A DNA stretch of 32,371 bases. It comes from Chloroflexota bacterium. GTDB lineage: Bacteria; Chloroflexota; Dehalococcoidia; Lucifugimonadales; UBA3495. Shown here one piece after another: positions 7,192 through 15,486 of the stretch. Under the pieces are notes generated by a model. That model was not told the origin of the DNA and ran no database searches. It worked only from the letters and a program-made list of their open reading frames with translations. The stretch is from NCBI GenBank assembly GCA_002710215.1, contig PAJQ01000062.1:6366-38736 (forward strand), read 5' to 3'. How positions within the stretch are numbered: the first letter of the stretch is position 1; every line of letters begins with the position of its first letter. The position numbers and the translations under genes are program-made.

Positions 7192-8889
7192 TTAAGATCC
7201 TGTTTGAGGAGCTTGGACATCGGATAGGCGGGCCGGGCGGGGCATCTCGTCGGGGTCGGTGGGAATCTCGATGATGCTGGGGCCGTCGGTGTTGAGGGCC
7301 TCCAAGAACGCGTTGCCAATGTCCTCGGGACGTTCCACGTAGAAACCGGTGCCGCCGAACAGCTCGGCGAACTTATCGTATCGGGGGTTGTTGGTGTCCG
7401 CGCCCACGTAACGTTCGTTAAAGGCGTAGCGTTGGTAGGCTTTTTCCGAGCCCCAACAGTTGTTGTTCATTATCACCGTAACAACTTTCAGCCCGTAGCG
7501 CACCGCGGTGGCGAACTCCTGGGCGTTGAACAGGAACCCGCCGTCGCCGTTGAAGTTGACCACAGGGCGGTCCGGGGCCGCGAACTTGGCGCCCAGGGCC
7601 GCCGGGAAACTAAAACCCAGGCCGCCCAAGTCCAGCGATGTCATCAAGCTACGGGGTTCGTAATAGTTCAGGCGGTCCTGCCCAAAGTTGGGCGCTAGAC
7701 CGGCGTCCAGGGCGACTATGGCGTCCCGGGGCATTACCCGGCGCAACTCGCCGTAGACCCGCTGGGGTTTGATCGGCATGGAGTTGTCCGTTGCCTCGCC
7801 ATCCAAGCGCCGCTTTCGCCGGGCGGCTAGGTCTCCGATGTCGTCAACCCATCGCTGATTGGGACGGGGTTCGGCTTGCTGGACCTGCTCCAGCAAACTC
7901 TCCATAACCGCCTTGGCGTCGCCCTCGATACCCACCGCCACGGGATAGTTGCGGCCCAATTCCTCCGGATCTATCTCGATCTGGATGATCTTGGCGTCGG
8001 CCGGGATGTAGCGGTTGTCGTAGAAGGCGGTGGACTGGCCTAGGCGAGTGCCGACGGCCAAGATAACGTCAGCCTGCTTCGCCGCCTCGATGCCCTCCTC
8101 AGACCCCAATCGTCCCAGATGGCCCAGGTACATAGGATGATCGTTGGGTACGGCGTCGGCGCGCCCGTAGGAAGTCGTGATGGCCGCTCCAATCATGTCG
8201 GCCATGCGGGTAACCTCATCGGCGGCGTTGCTCCACTGCACACCGCCCCCGGCGACGATTACCGGACGTTGGGCGGATAACAGCACGCTGGCCGCTTTGT
8301 CGATCAAGTTCCTGTCGCCCCGGCTCCGGGTTTGCCCGGTCCGGTAAGTGTCCGGAGGCAACATTTCCAAGTCCACTTCCCCGCCTGGCAGCAGGTCTCT
8401 GGGTATGTCCACCATCACCGGACCCATCTTGCCCGAGGTGGCGACCCGGAAGGCGTGGCGCAGAGCGTCGGGTAGACGCTCGATCTTGTTTACCGGGAAA
8501 GAAGCCTTGGTGATCGGCTTGAACAAGGCTACCTGGTCGAACTCCTGAGTGGAGTCCCGGTACTGGTGCTCCCGGGAGGCCGAGGGGGCCAGAACGACCA
8601 TCGGCGAGTGGGCCACGTAGGCCGACCCGACACCGAAGGTGAGGTTCAGCACGCCGGGTCCGTTGGTGACTAGGACGACACTGGGTTTTCCGGAGATGCG
8701 GCTGAAGCCATCGGCCATCAGCGCGGCTCCCTGCTCGTGGCGAACCCCTATAAACTCTACGTCGCTACGGTCGTACAGAGGATCTAGGATATCCAAAAAA
8801 GACGACCCGACGATGCCGAAGATATGAGAGACTCCTTCCTGCCGGAGGATCTCAATCACGGCTTCGCCGGCTTTCATTCTCTGTGGCAC
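7192..8889 (-). CDS. ThDP-dependent enzyme, acetolactate synthase / sulfoacetaldehyde acetyltransferase-like
   Basis: The 565-residue protein has the three-domain ThDP layout. The catalytic glutamate is E52 in VRHEQGAALMADG, a central domain covers about 190-340, and the ThDP-Mg motif GDG at 448-450 ends with NNN at 475-477. The segment CWGSEKAYQRYAFNERYVGA just after it recalls sulfoacetaldehyde acetyltransferase (Xsc). GHLGRLGSEEGIEAAKQADV in the central domain also fits Xsc-like proteins. A biosynthetic acetolactate synthase is less likely because no small regulatory subunit follows. The start is GTG at 8889, with AAGGAGGT seven bases upstream; an ATG four codons later lacks such spacing. 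No phosphate acetyltransferase is adjacent, so the Xsc assignment is tentative. Confidence 0.85.
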   Translation of the reverse strand: MPQRMKAGEAVIEILRQEGVSHIFGIVGSSFLDILDPLYDRSDVEFIGVRHEQGAALMADGFSRISGKPSVVLVTNGPGVLNLTFGVGSAYVAHSPMVVLAPSASREHQYRDSTQEFDQVALFKPITKASFPVNKIERLPDALRHAFRVATSGKMGPVMVDIPRDLLPGGEVDLEMLPPDTYRTGQTRSRGDRNLIDKAASVLLSAQRPVIVAGGGVQWSNAADEVTRMADMIGAAITTSYGRADAVPNDHPMYLGHLGRLGSEEGIEAAKQADVILAVGTRLGQSTAFYDNRYIPADAKIIQIEIDPEELGRNYPVAVGIEGDAKAVMESLLEQVQQAEPRPNQRWVDDIGDLAARRKRRLDGEATDNSMPIKPQRVYGELRRVMPRDAIVALDAGLAPNFGQDRLNYYEPRSLMTSLDLGGLGFSFPAALGAKFAAPDRPVVNFNGDGGFLFNAQEFATAVRYGLKVVTVIMNNNCWGSEKAYQRYAFNERYVGADTNNPRYDKFAELFGGTGFYVERPEDIGNAFLEALNTDGPSIIEIPTDPDEMPRPARLSDVQAPQTGS

Positions 8890-8916
8890 TGGGGAAACCT
8901 CCTTGGGTCGGTGTTC

Positions 8917-8958
8917 GGGGAAATCCCCTCAACCCCCCGTTACGAAAGGGGGTCTTTT
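8917..8958 (-). repeat. CCCCC/GGGGG hairpin repeat in the 5' leader
   Basis: The element reads AAATCCCCTCAACCCCCC then GTTACGAAAGGGGGTCTTTT on the plus strand, and can fold through ACCCCC (32-37 of 89xx) with GGGGGT (8948-8953). It ends about 28 nt before the GTG start of the ThDP enzyme. It belongs to the same family as the repeat at 31513-31558 and has the same orientation relative to its gene. Confidence 0.6.
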
Positions 8959-9156
8959 GGGAGTATTCTGTGACTGAAAATTGATTAACCGCAAGCAGTG
9001 TAACACAGGGGTTTGATAGACCGGAACGAGGCAAATTGACTACCCCTGCGCCAGACCATACAATTCTAATCGCCTGTCCCTGGAAGCCGTCTAAGGGATT
9101 TGGGATGGCAGGCGCCGATACGTTGTCTTCTAATTTGCTGAAAAATGGAGGGCCTG

Positions 9157-9927
9157 ATGCCTTACGAGCATATTTTGTTGGAGAAAGAGGACGGGGTGGC
9201 GATCATCACTTTGAATCGCCCGGAGGTCTTGAACGCCATGAACCGGAAGCTGAATACAGAGTTGCACGACGCGGTGATGACGATGAACGCCGACGATGAG
9301 ATCGGCTGTTTGGTGATTACCGGCTCCGGGGAGCGGGCGTTTTCCGCCGGTGGGGACATCCACGAGCAGCGGGAGACGGCGCGGAATCTTACCGATGAGC
9401 AGATGCAAGAGCGGGACGCTGAGCGGGGCTACCGGTCCTATGAAATCTCGGCCTGTCCCAAGCCGATCATCGGCATGATGAACGGACTAGCCTATGGGGG
9501 AGCGGCGGTGCTTTCTTCGTCGTTGGACTTCCGCATCGGCTGCGAGAACACCAAATTCCGGTTCTTGGCCGCCGCCTACGGGCGGATCAATTGCAGTTGG
9601 ACTTTGCCAAATCAGGTCGGTTGGCCCATGGCCAAGGAACTGTTGTTCAGCGGACGGGTGGTGGAAGCTGAAGAAGCCCTCCGCATCGGTCTGATCAACC
9701 ATCTGGTGCCCCAGGAAGAGCTTAGGGCCAAGACCATGGAGATCGCCACCACCATCGCCGGCAACCGGCACGAGTCGGTAATTGGCATGAAGGAACTGTT
9801 GCTCAAAGGTATGAACGCCAACCTGCTCGAGCAGTTCGAGAACGAACGCCACTTCACCAGAGAGGTGGTCAAGGGCTACGGCGTAGAGGATGCTTTCCCC
9901 GAGTTCCTGGCCAGGAAGGGCAGGTAG
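9157..9927 (+). CDS. Enoyl-CoA hydratase/isomerase (crotonase) family protein without canonical glutamates
   Basis: This 256-residue crotonase-fold protein has the oxyanion-hole segments AFSAGGDI at 61-68 and GLAYGGAAVL at 110-119. The two catalytic glutamates of enoyl-CoA hydratase (E144 and E164 in rat) align with V118 and about A138, so simple hydratase chemistry is unlikely. It could be a different acyl-CoA isomerase, hydrolase or lyase. The ATG at 9157 is preferred because GGAGG at 9148-9152 lies at Shine-Dalgarno distance. The in-frame ATG at 9145 overlaps that site. It stands alone on the plus strand, divergent from the ThDP enzyme. Confidence 0.88.
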   Translation: MPYEHILLEKEDGVAIITLNRPEVLNAMNRKLNTELHDAVMTMNADDEIGCLVITGSGERAFSAGGDIHEQRETARNLTDEQMQERDAERGYRSYEISACPKPIIGMMNGLAYGGAAVLSSSLDFRIGCENTKFRFLAAAYGRINCSWTLPNQVGWPMAKELLFSGRVVEAEEALRIGLINHLVPQEELRAKTMEIATTIAGNRHESVIGMKELLLKGMNANLLEQFENERHFTREVVKGYGVEDAFPEFLARKGR

Positions 9928-9970
9928 TAAAGCTGGCTGAATAATCCGGTAGTGATTCAGAACAATGGAG

Positions 9971-9990
9971 GGGCACGGCATGCCGTGCCC
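9971..9990. terminator. Perfect 20-bp palindrome between convergent genes
   Basis: GGGCACGGCATGCCGTGCCC is fully self-complementary and lies between the crotonase stop (9927) and the converging toxin stop (10000). It is well placed for a bidirectional terminator. The same palindrome type is also known to me as a dispersed repeat, so it may serve both roles. Confidence 0.5.
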
Positions 9991-9999
9991 TTACTTCTG

Positions 10000-10320
10000 T
10001 CAGCCGCCAACTCTTAGAAGTTCACCTGACCGCCCTGTTTCTATCGCCTGGAGAATCGCCGATACAATGGGACGCAAATCCGCCATGCGGTTCGAAGGGG
10101 CCAGTGCCAAGACTACGCACAAGTTAAGTGGCGAAATGTTCTGCTGGAACTCGAGGTTCCGGTCCATTGTCACCAGTACCTCGAAGGTTCCCTGAGCTCG
10201 CTGTAGAAGTTCTCCGTTTTTAATACCTTGCCAGCCCAGGCCGCTCACCGTAGTAACCTGATGGGCAACCAACTCGGCGGCCAAGTCTACAGGTAAGTTC
10301 TCGTCAAGAAGGACGCGCAC
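10000..10320 (-). CDS. DUF5615 PIN-like toxin
   Basis: The 106-residue protein starts MRVLLDENLP, the signature of DUF5615/Mut7-C PIN-like proteins, with acidic residues D6 and E7 for metal binding and a second acidic site in VTMDRNLEF. PIN-like toxins cut RNA. Its ATG overlaps the end of the upstream DUF433 gene by 17 nt, the usual antitoxin-toxin order with coupled translation. The target RNA is not known. Assignment to the pair rests on both families co-occurring. Confidence 0.8.
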   Translation of the reverse strand: MRVLLDENLPVDLAAELVAHQVTTVSGLGWQGIKNGELLQRAQGTFEVLVTMDRNLEFQQNISPLNLCVVLALAPSNRMADLRPIVSAILQAIETGRSGELLRVGG

Positions 10321-10525
10321 TGGAGATAATGGAGTCTCGGGCCATTTGGAGAGCGGCTACAGCCTGTTTCCGGTCGACGGAGGGAAACTGTCGGAGGAAC
10401 TCGTCCACCGTCTCCCCTCCCTCGAGATAGTCGAGGAGCGATTGAACAGGAACCCGTGTTCCAACGAAGACGGGGGTCCCCCCCATCACATCGTTGTCTA
10501 TGGATACGACCGATTTGGGATTCAT
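10304..10525 (-). CDS. DUF433 antitoxin
   Basis: From the ATG at 10525 the protein has 73 residues, with the DUF433 core MGGTPVFVGTRVPVQSLLDYL and then FLRQFPSVDRKQAVAAL. DUF433 domains are winged/helical DNA-binding antitoxins that commonly sit directly before DUF5615 toxins. The open frame extends upstream to 10678, but the extra 51 residues are proline/arginine-rich and unlike the family, so they were excluded. As an antitoxin it probably represses its own promoter in the 80 nt towards hisB. Confidence 0.8.
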   Translation of the reverse strand: MNPKSVVSIDNDVMGGTPVFVGTRVPVQSLLDYLEGGETVDEFLRQFPSVDRKQAVAALQMARDSIISSARPS

Positions 10526-10607
10526 AACGTTGACTCTCGGGTCATTTGAACGACATCTACTGAAATCTGGAGCGGCACGGCTTGTTGAGTCCCTTAGTGA
10601 TTCACCC

Positions 10608-11240
10608 CTATTCGGTAATCGTTCCTTTAGTGCTGGGGACCTGTTGGCCGCCTCTGGGGTCGGGTTCCACGGCGTCACGCAGGGCGCGGGCTAGCGCTTT
10701 GAACAGAGCCTCGGCTTTGTGGTGGGGGCTGACTCCCGCCATCACTTTGGCGTGCAGGTTAATCTGGGCCTCGATGGCGAAGGACTCCAACAGGTGGCCG
10801 ATGAGGTCACCCGATAGGGTTTCAACCATGGTATTGTCCAGTCCCGTTTCCACGGCGGCGTAGGCCCGGCCGCTACAGTCGACTACCACCATGGCCAACG
10901 CCTCGTCCAGGGGAACGAAGGAGTGCCCCATGCGCCGGATTCCCCGGGCGTCGCCCAGGGCCTCGCGGAAGGAACGGCCCAGCAAGATTCCTACGTCTTC
11001 CACCAAATGATGCCAACCGGTGTGAACGTCTCCCTTGGCGTGTAACGTTATGTCAAACAAGCCGTGGCGGGCCAGTTGGTTGACCATATGGTCGAGAAAG
11101 CCGTTGCCGGTGTCCACGTCGTAGTCGCCGCGTCCGTCCAGGTTGAAGGTGACCGTAACGTCGGTCTCGCTGGTTTTGCGAGCCAAAGTACCGACGCGAG
11201 GCGAGGCGAGCTTATTTTCAGAAGCCGATTGTGAAGCCAC
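10608..11240 (-). CDS. hisB: Imidazoleglycerol-phosphate dehydratase
   Basis: The 210-residue protein is a stand-alone HisB dehydratase, which converts imidazoleglycerol phosphate to imidazoleacetol phosphate. It shows RKTSETDVTV, FLDHMVNQLARHG, DVHTGWHHLVED (first Mn-binding HHxxE) and VSPHHKAEALFKAL (second). The usual DLHIDDHH reads DVHTGWHH, a small deviation. The start is GTG at 11240, 5 nt after the hisC stop. It is the last his gene in the operon; hisA, hisF, hisH and hisI are not in this window. Confidence 0.95.
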   Translation of the reverse strand: MASQSASENKLASPRVGTLARKTSETDVTVTFNLDGRGDYDVDTGNGFLDHMVNQLARHGLFDITLHAKGDVHTGWHHLVEDVGILLGRSFREALGDARGIRRMGHSFVPLDEALAMVVVDCSGRAYAAVETGLDNTMVETLSGDLIGHLLESFAIEAQINLHAKVMAGVSPHHKAEALFKALARALRDAVEPDPRGGQQVPSTKGTITE

Positions 11241-11245
11241 TTCGT

Positions 11246-12346
11246 TCAGCCCTCCACCAGTTCGGTCAGGGCTGCGACCACTGCGTCAGTTTCGTGGGGG
11301 AATCCGACGCTGGATCGGATAAAGTCTTTGAGCTGCGGGGTGTTGAAGTAGCGGAGAAAGATCCCCCGGTTGCACAGACCCTCGAAGATACGTTCGCCCT
11401 GTCCCTCGGGCAGACTGAATAGGATGAAATTGGCTTGAGAAGGCCAGGCTTTGATGCCGGGAATCTTCTGCAACAACCCCATCATGCGTTCTCGCTCGGC
11501 CACGATGGCCTTGACCCGGTCCAGCAGCACCGACGTATCTTCCAATGAGGCGGTCAACGCGACCTCGGCGGCGGTGTTCACGTTGTAGGGCGGCTTCATG
11601 CTGATCATGGTCTGGGCAATTTCTTCCTGCATCACTCCCAGGCCGATGCGCAGTCCGGCCAGTCCAGCCCACTTGCTGAAGGTCCGCAGGATCACCAAGT
11701 TGGGGTATTCCTCCATCAACGGCATGACGCTCTGGCCGCAAAACTCGTAGTAGGTCTCATCGACCACTATGAGACACCCGGTTTCCAGCAAGGCCCTGAT
11801 CTGGCTGGAGGACGCGATATTGCCGCTGGGATTGTTGGGCGAAGCGAGGAAGACGGCCTTGGTCTTGTCTGTCATGGCGACGACCATCGCCTCTACGTCG
11901 ATCTCGAAGTTCTCGTCACTGGGGACGGAGACGGCTTCCCCACCGCAGATGTCCGCAGTGAAGGAGTACATGCCGAAGGTGGGCGACGGGATGATGATGT
12001 TTTCGCCCGGTCCCAGGAACATGCGCAGCAGGAGGTCGATGAGTTCGTCGCTGCCGTTGCCCGCGACGATACGCTCCTCCGGTGCGCCCAGGTATTTGGA
12101 AAGCACGCTCCTTAGCTTACGCTGCTCCGGGTCGGTGTAGTGGTTGTAGAACTGGAAGCTGCCCAGGGCCTCGTTTACCTTGGGCGACGGCCCGTAGGGG
12201 TTCTCGTTGCCGTTGAGGCGAATCACCTGTTCCGCCGGGATGCCGGCCCGTTCCGCTATAACTTCCATGGGGTCAACACCGTGGTAGGGCTTCAAGCGGC
12301 GGATGTGAGGCAACATCTTGTCTTTGAGGGTTTCGATACTGTTCAT
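11246..12346 (-). CDS. hisC: Histidinol-phosphate aminotransferase
   Basis: This 366-residue fold-type I PLP enzyme transaminates imidazoleacetol phosphate with glutamate. Visible motifs are LNGNENPYGPSP (45-56), SPNNPSGN (169-176), DETYYEF (196-202) and the PLP lysine K225 in RTFSKWAGLAGLRIG. Its ATG overlaps the hisD stop by 4 nt (ATGA), so translation is coupled. Length and motifs are normal for HisC, and the operon position supports that over other class II aminotransferases. Confidence 0.95.
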   Translation of the reverse strand: MNSIETLKDKMLPHIRRLKPYHGVDPMEVIAERAGIPAEQVIRLNGNENPYGPSPKVNEALGSFQFYNHYTDPEQRKLRSVLSKYLGAPEERIVAGNGSDELIDLLLRMFLGPGENIIIPSPTFGMYSFTADICGGEAVSVPSDENFEIDVEAMVVAMTDKTKAVFLASPNNPSGNIASSSQIRALLETGCLIVVDETYYEFCGQSVMPLMEEYPNLVILRTFSKWAGLAGLRIGLGVMQEEIAQTMISMKPPYNVNTAAEVALTASLEDTSVLLDRVKAIVAERERMMGLLQKIPGIKAWPSQANFILFSLPEGQGERIFEGLCNRGIFLRYFNTPQLKDFIRSSVGFPHETDAVVAALTELVEG

Positions 12347-13692
12347 TTTGCGGTAGCCCCGCTTTCAATGTGATCTAGTCTGACTTGGATGGCGCTGGCG
12401 TGCCCCGCCAACCCCTCGGCGTTGGCGATCTGCACCGCTGAAGGACCGAGGCGCTGGAAGTCCGATGGACTAAGGCCGACCACCGGCATGCGGCGGAGGA
12501 ACTGGTGCACGCTGAGGGCCGAACTGTACCGCGCCGTTCCTCCGGTGGGCATAACGTGGCTGGGACCGGCGATGTAGTCCCCCATCACCTCGGGGGAAAA
12601 CTCGCCCAAGAACAACCCGCCGGCGTGCCGTATCTTATCCGTCCAGCTCCAGGGGTCGGCAACCATCAGGCAAAGGTGTTCGGGGGCGATGTTGTTGACC
12701 AGATCAGCGGCTTGGTCTAATGATTCGACCAGAACTACCCGGCCCCGGCGCTCCAAAGCGCTACGGGCCATCTCACCCCTTGGTTGAGAGGTCAACATGG
12801 TTTCTAGCTCTGAATTCACCTGATCGACCAGGGATTGGGAGTCGGTCACCAGGATGGCCGTGGCCATCGGGTCATGCTCGGCCTGACCGATGAGGTCGGC
12901 GGCGCAGAAAATAGGACTGGCTGATTCGTCGGCGACGACGATGGTCTCGGTGGGGCCGAATACGCCGTCGATACCCACCTGGCCCTGTACCAGGCTCTTG
13001 GCCAAGCCGACGAACAGGTTGCCCGGCCCGCAGATCTTGTCTACTTTGGCGATGGAATCGGTCCCGTAGGCCATGGCTCCGATGGCTGGAACGCCGCCAA
13101 CCTGGTAGATGGCATCCACCCCGGCGATCTCCGCCGCCACCAGTACGGCGGGGTTAAGCGGCTCGGTACCGCGGCGCGGCGTGGCAAGAATAATTTCTTT
13201 GACTCCGGCTACCCTGGCGGGGACGGCGGTCATGATGACGGTGGAGGGATAGGCGGCAGTTCCCCCGGGAGCGTAAAGCCCCACGCGGTCCAAGGGCCGC
13301 ACCAATTCGCCCAACCCTTTGGTCTCGTCCAGCCAATCCGACGGCATGACAGCTTCATGGAACTCTTTTACTCGTTGTGCGGCCAGTTCCAACGAACTGC
13401 GAAGGTCATCGGAGACGGCGGCCCGGGCTTCGTCCATCTGGGCAGGGCTGACCAGGAAGTCTTGCAAGTCGATGTCATCCAGCATCTTGGCGTAATGGCG
13501 CACGGCTGCGTCGCCACTGGCCCGGACATCCCGTAAAATGCGGAAGACCGACTCTTCGGGCGTGACGCCTTCGCCGAAGATGCGGCGGGTTTGGGCCAGC
13601 ACCGATTCGGGCAGGCCGCTAAAGTCCAAGGGGTCGAGGCGGGTGAGAATCTCCTCCGCGCCGTCCACACCTTTAATCAGCTTAAGTTCCAC
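12343..13692 (-). CDS. hisD: Histidinol dehydrogenase
   Basis: The 449-residue enzyme carries out the last two steps of histidine synthesis, the NAD-dependent oxidation of histidinol to histidine. It has VGLYAPGGTAAYPS (137-150), the signature IDGVFGPTETIVVADESA (241-258), the zinc-ligand regions GQAEHD (Q270, H273) and GDYIAGPSHVMPTGG (D372), and ALSVHQF (H396). The start is a GTG that directly abuts the TAA of the preceding gene, indicating one transcript. Confidence 0.96.
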   Translation of the reverse strand: MELKLIKGVDGAEEILTRLDPLDFSGLPESVLAQTRRIFGEGVTPEESVFRILRDVRASGDAAVRHYAKMLDDIDLQDFLVSPAQMDEARAAVSDDLRSSLELAAQRVKEFHEAVMPSDWLDETKGLGELVRPLDRVGLYAPGGTAAYPSTVIMTAVPARVAGVKEIILATPRRGTEPLNPAVLVAAEIAGVDAIYQVGGVPAIGAMAYGTDSIAKVDKICGPGNLFVGLAKSLVQGQVGIDGVFGPTETIVVADESASPIFCAADLIGQAEHDPMATAILVTDSQSLVDQVNSELETMLTSQPRGEMARSALERRGRVVLVESLDQAADLVNNIAPEHLCLMVADPWSWTDKIRHAGGLFLGEFSPEVMGDYIAGPSHVMPTGGTARYSSALSVHQFLRRMPVVGLSPSDFQRLGPSAVQIANAEGLAGHASAIQVRLDHIESGATAK

Positions 13693-14451
13693 TTATTTAC
13701 TCCCCATATACTCACGAGCGTGGGAAACGGTCTGCGCCAGTACCTGCTCCTGGTAGGTTTCCAGCCGCTCTTCGGGAATTTTCTCATATATCCGTTCCAA
13801 ACTATAGGGCATCCCCTGGAGGAACTTGTCCACGGTTTGTTGAACGTCATCGTTGTCGCGGTACATGCGGTTCATGGCCCGTTTTAACCGGTCCCAGCTA
13901 AAATCCCAACCCATAAACCGGCCCACCCACTCTCGCCATTCCTGGAGAACTTCCGCTTCCAGAAATTCGACGCCTACGCTTTGGTCAGAGCAAACGATGG
14001 CTTCGGCGGCTTGATGCAAGCCGTCCATGGAGGTAAAGGTCCTGCTGTCCATCTCCAGTTGCAAGGCCCGGTCCCACATATTGGCCTCAACGCCGTCGCC
14101 GGCCACATTGCTTTCGCCGTCGAAGTAAGTCCGGTACATAGTTGTGATCCAAACTTCGTCGGCGACCAAGTGGCTGATGTACCCCAAAATAAAGGCCCGG
14201 GTGGCCGGCGTTTGGTTGCCGGGGTCGGCCAGGGCCGGGTAGCTCTCCAGCATGGTGCGGATCCCAGTGCCCACAGATTCCACCGACAATGGAGCAAAAT
14301 GGGTCTGTTCACGAGGCCATCCGGTCATTGCGCGGATGTCCGGGGTCGTGGAACCCAGGTAGAAGCTCCCGACGTGGTCGAAGATGCTACCCCAGTCCAA
14401 TTGCTGGGCGGATTGGTTGGCCAGATATATGTGCATCGGGAGGTTGGGCAT
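13693..14451 (-). CDS. Zinc-dependent phospholipase C-like protein
   Basis: The 252-residue protein resembles the Zn_dep_PLPC family: MHIYLANQ near the start, GSFYLGSTTPDIRAM, THFAPLS and FILGYISHLVADEVW supply the spaced His/Asp zinc ligands. No signal peptide is visible, unlike secreted phospholipases, so it probably acts in the cytoplasm. It sits between hisG and hisD with its ATG just after the hisG stop and its TAA touching the hisD GTG. It is therefore a full member of the his operon although no histidine role is known. Substrate unknown. Confidence 0.7.
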   Translation of the reverse strand: MPNLPMHIYLANQSAQQLDWGSIFDHVGSFYLGSTTPDIRAMTGWPREQTHFAPLSVESVGTGIRTMLESYPALADPGNQTPATRAFILGYISHLVADEVWITTMYRTYFDGESNVAGDGVEANMWDRALQLEMDSRTFTSMDGLHQAAEAIVCSDQSVGVEFLEAEVLQEWREWVGRFMGWDFSWDRLKRAMNRMYRDNDDVQQTVDKFLQGMPYSLERIYEKIPEERLETYQEQVLAQTVSHAREYMGSK

Positions 14452-14454
14452 GCC

Positions 14455-15483
14455 CTAGGACTCCCCAACCGAGTCCGCGTGGTCGAACAGGTGGTGGTAG
14501 GCCGACGAGAAGCCATCGAACAGATAGGTAACCTGGGAGGCGGCTATGTCCACGGCGCCGCAGCTCCGCAAGTGATCCACCGCTTCCAAAAGCTGGTTCT
14601 TTTTGATGAGCAGGCTGACGCTGTACCAGTCCTGTTCCTCAACGTTGTACACCCTGGCGATGGTCGGTCCCCGCAGTCCCGCCAGGTCCGGGCGCGCCAA
14701 GACGGTGCCGCTGACTTCCTGGGGGGAGGCGCCCTGAACGTTGGCCGTGATTCGATAAAAGGGCTCGGCGCGGAGATGGGCTTCCATCACTTCCATTATG
14801 GAGCGGGCGAGTTTCAAACACGTTTTGGATTGCTTGAGCAGGTTGATATTTCCGATGAGGCAGGCCTGGGAAACCAATATGGTGCCCTCTTCCAGAATCT
14901 TGAGTTGGTTTTCCCGCAAAGTCGTGCCGGTTGCAGTGACGTCGGCGATCAGGTCGGCGTACCCGGCGGCGGGAGCGGCTTCCAGAGTGCCGCTGGCCGG
15001 AACCAGAGTGAAGTAGTTGATGCCCCGGTCAAACAGGTAATGTCGTAGCAACCGCGGGTATTTAGTAGCGATCCGCAGTTGTTTCCCTTGCTGACGAAAC
15101 TCCAGGGCCAGGTCTGCCAAATCGGCCACCGATGTCACATCCAGCCAAGAGTTTGGGACGGCCAGAACAAAGTCGCATCGCCCATAGCGAAGATCGTCTA
15201 TCAGAGCGGCCACGGTGTGATCGTCGTGACGGTATTCCAGCAATCGGTCCAGTCCGGTGACGCCCAACTCGGCGCTACCTTCCTCGACTTTTTCGGTGAT
15301 GTCGGCGGTTCTTTGGAACAGAACTTCAACGCCGGAAAGTGCCGGGATGGTGCCGGTGTAGCGCCGGCTGTTGGGACGCAGGACGGACAGACCGCAAGCG
15401 CCGAAAAAATTCAAGGTCGGCTCATGCAGCGCGCCGTCGCTGGGCAGGACCAGGCGCAAAGCCGCTTCTTCTTTGGCTGCCAT
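14455..15483 (-). CDS. hisG: ATP phosphoribosyltransferase, long form
   Basis: HisG makes phosphoribosyl-ATP, the committed step of histidine synthesis. The 342-residue protein contains LRLVLPSDGALHEP at the start, ELGVTGLDRLLEY, LRIATKYPRLLRHYL and the PRPP-loop region DLIADVTATGTTLRENQL. A C-terminal segment of about 75 residues (from NVQGASPQEV to QVTYLFD) matches the ACT-like regulatory domain of long-form HisG, which is feedback-inhibited by histidine. Long forms need no HisZ partner. That matters for reading the HisS-like gene 3 nt upstream. Confidence 0.93.
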   Translation of the reverse strand: MAAKEEAALRLVLPSDGALHEPTLNFFGACGLSVLRPNSRRYTGTIPALSGVEVLFQRTADITEKVEEGSAELGVTGLDRLLEYRHDDHTVAALIDDLRYGRCDFVLAVPNSWLDVTSVADLADLALEFRQQGKQLRIATKYPRLLRHYLFDRGINYFTLVPASGTLEAAPAAGYADLIADVTATGTTLRENQLKILEEGTILVSQACLIGNINLLKQSKTCLKLARSIMEVMEAHLRAEPFYRITANVQGASPQEVSGTVLARPDLAGLRGPTIARVYNVEEQDWYSVSLLIKKNQLLEAVDHLRSCGAVDIAASQVTYLFDGFSSAYHHLFDHADSVGES

Positions 15484-15486
15484 TGT

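Noticed and set aside
10526..10678. N-terminal extension of the DUF433 protein
   Set aside because: The added 51 residues do not resemble DUF433 proteins and would reach into the end of hisB.
13981..15048. Long plus-strand open frame of 355 codons
   Set aside because: It runs antisense across the Zn-phospholipase-like gene and hisG, both strongly supported; its composition is that of a shadow frame.
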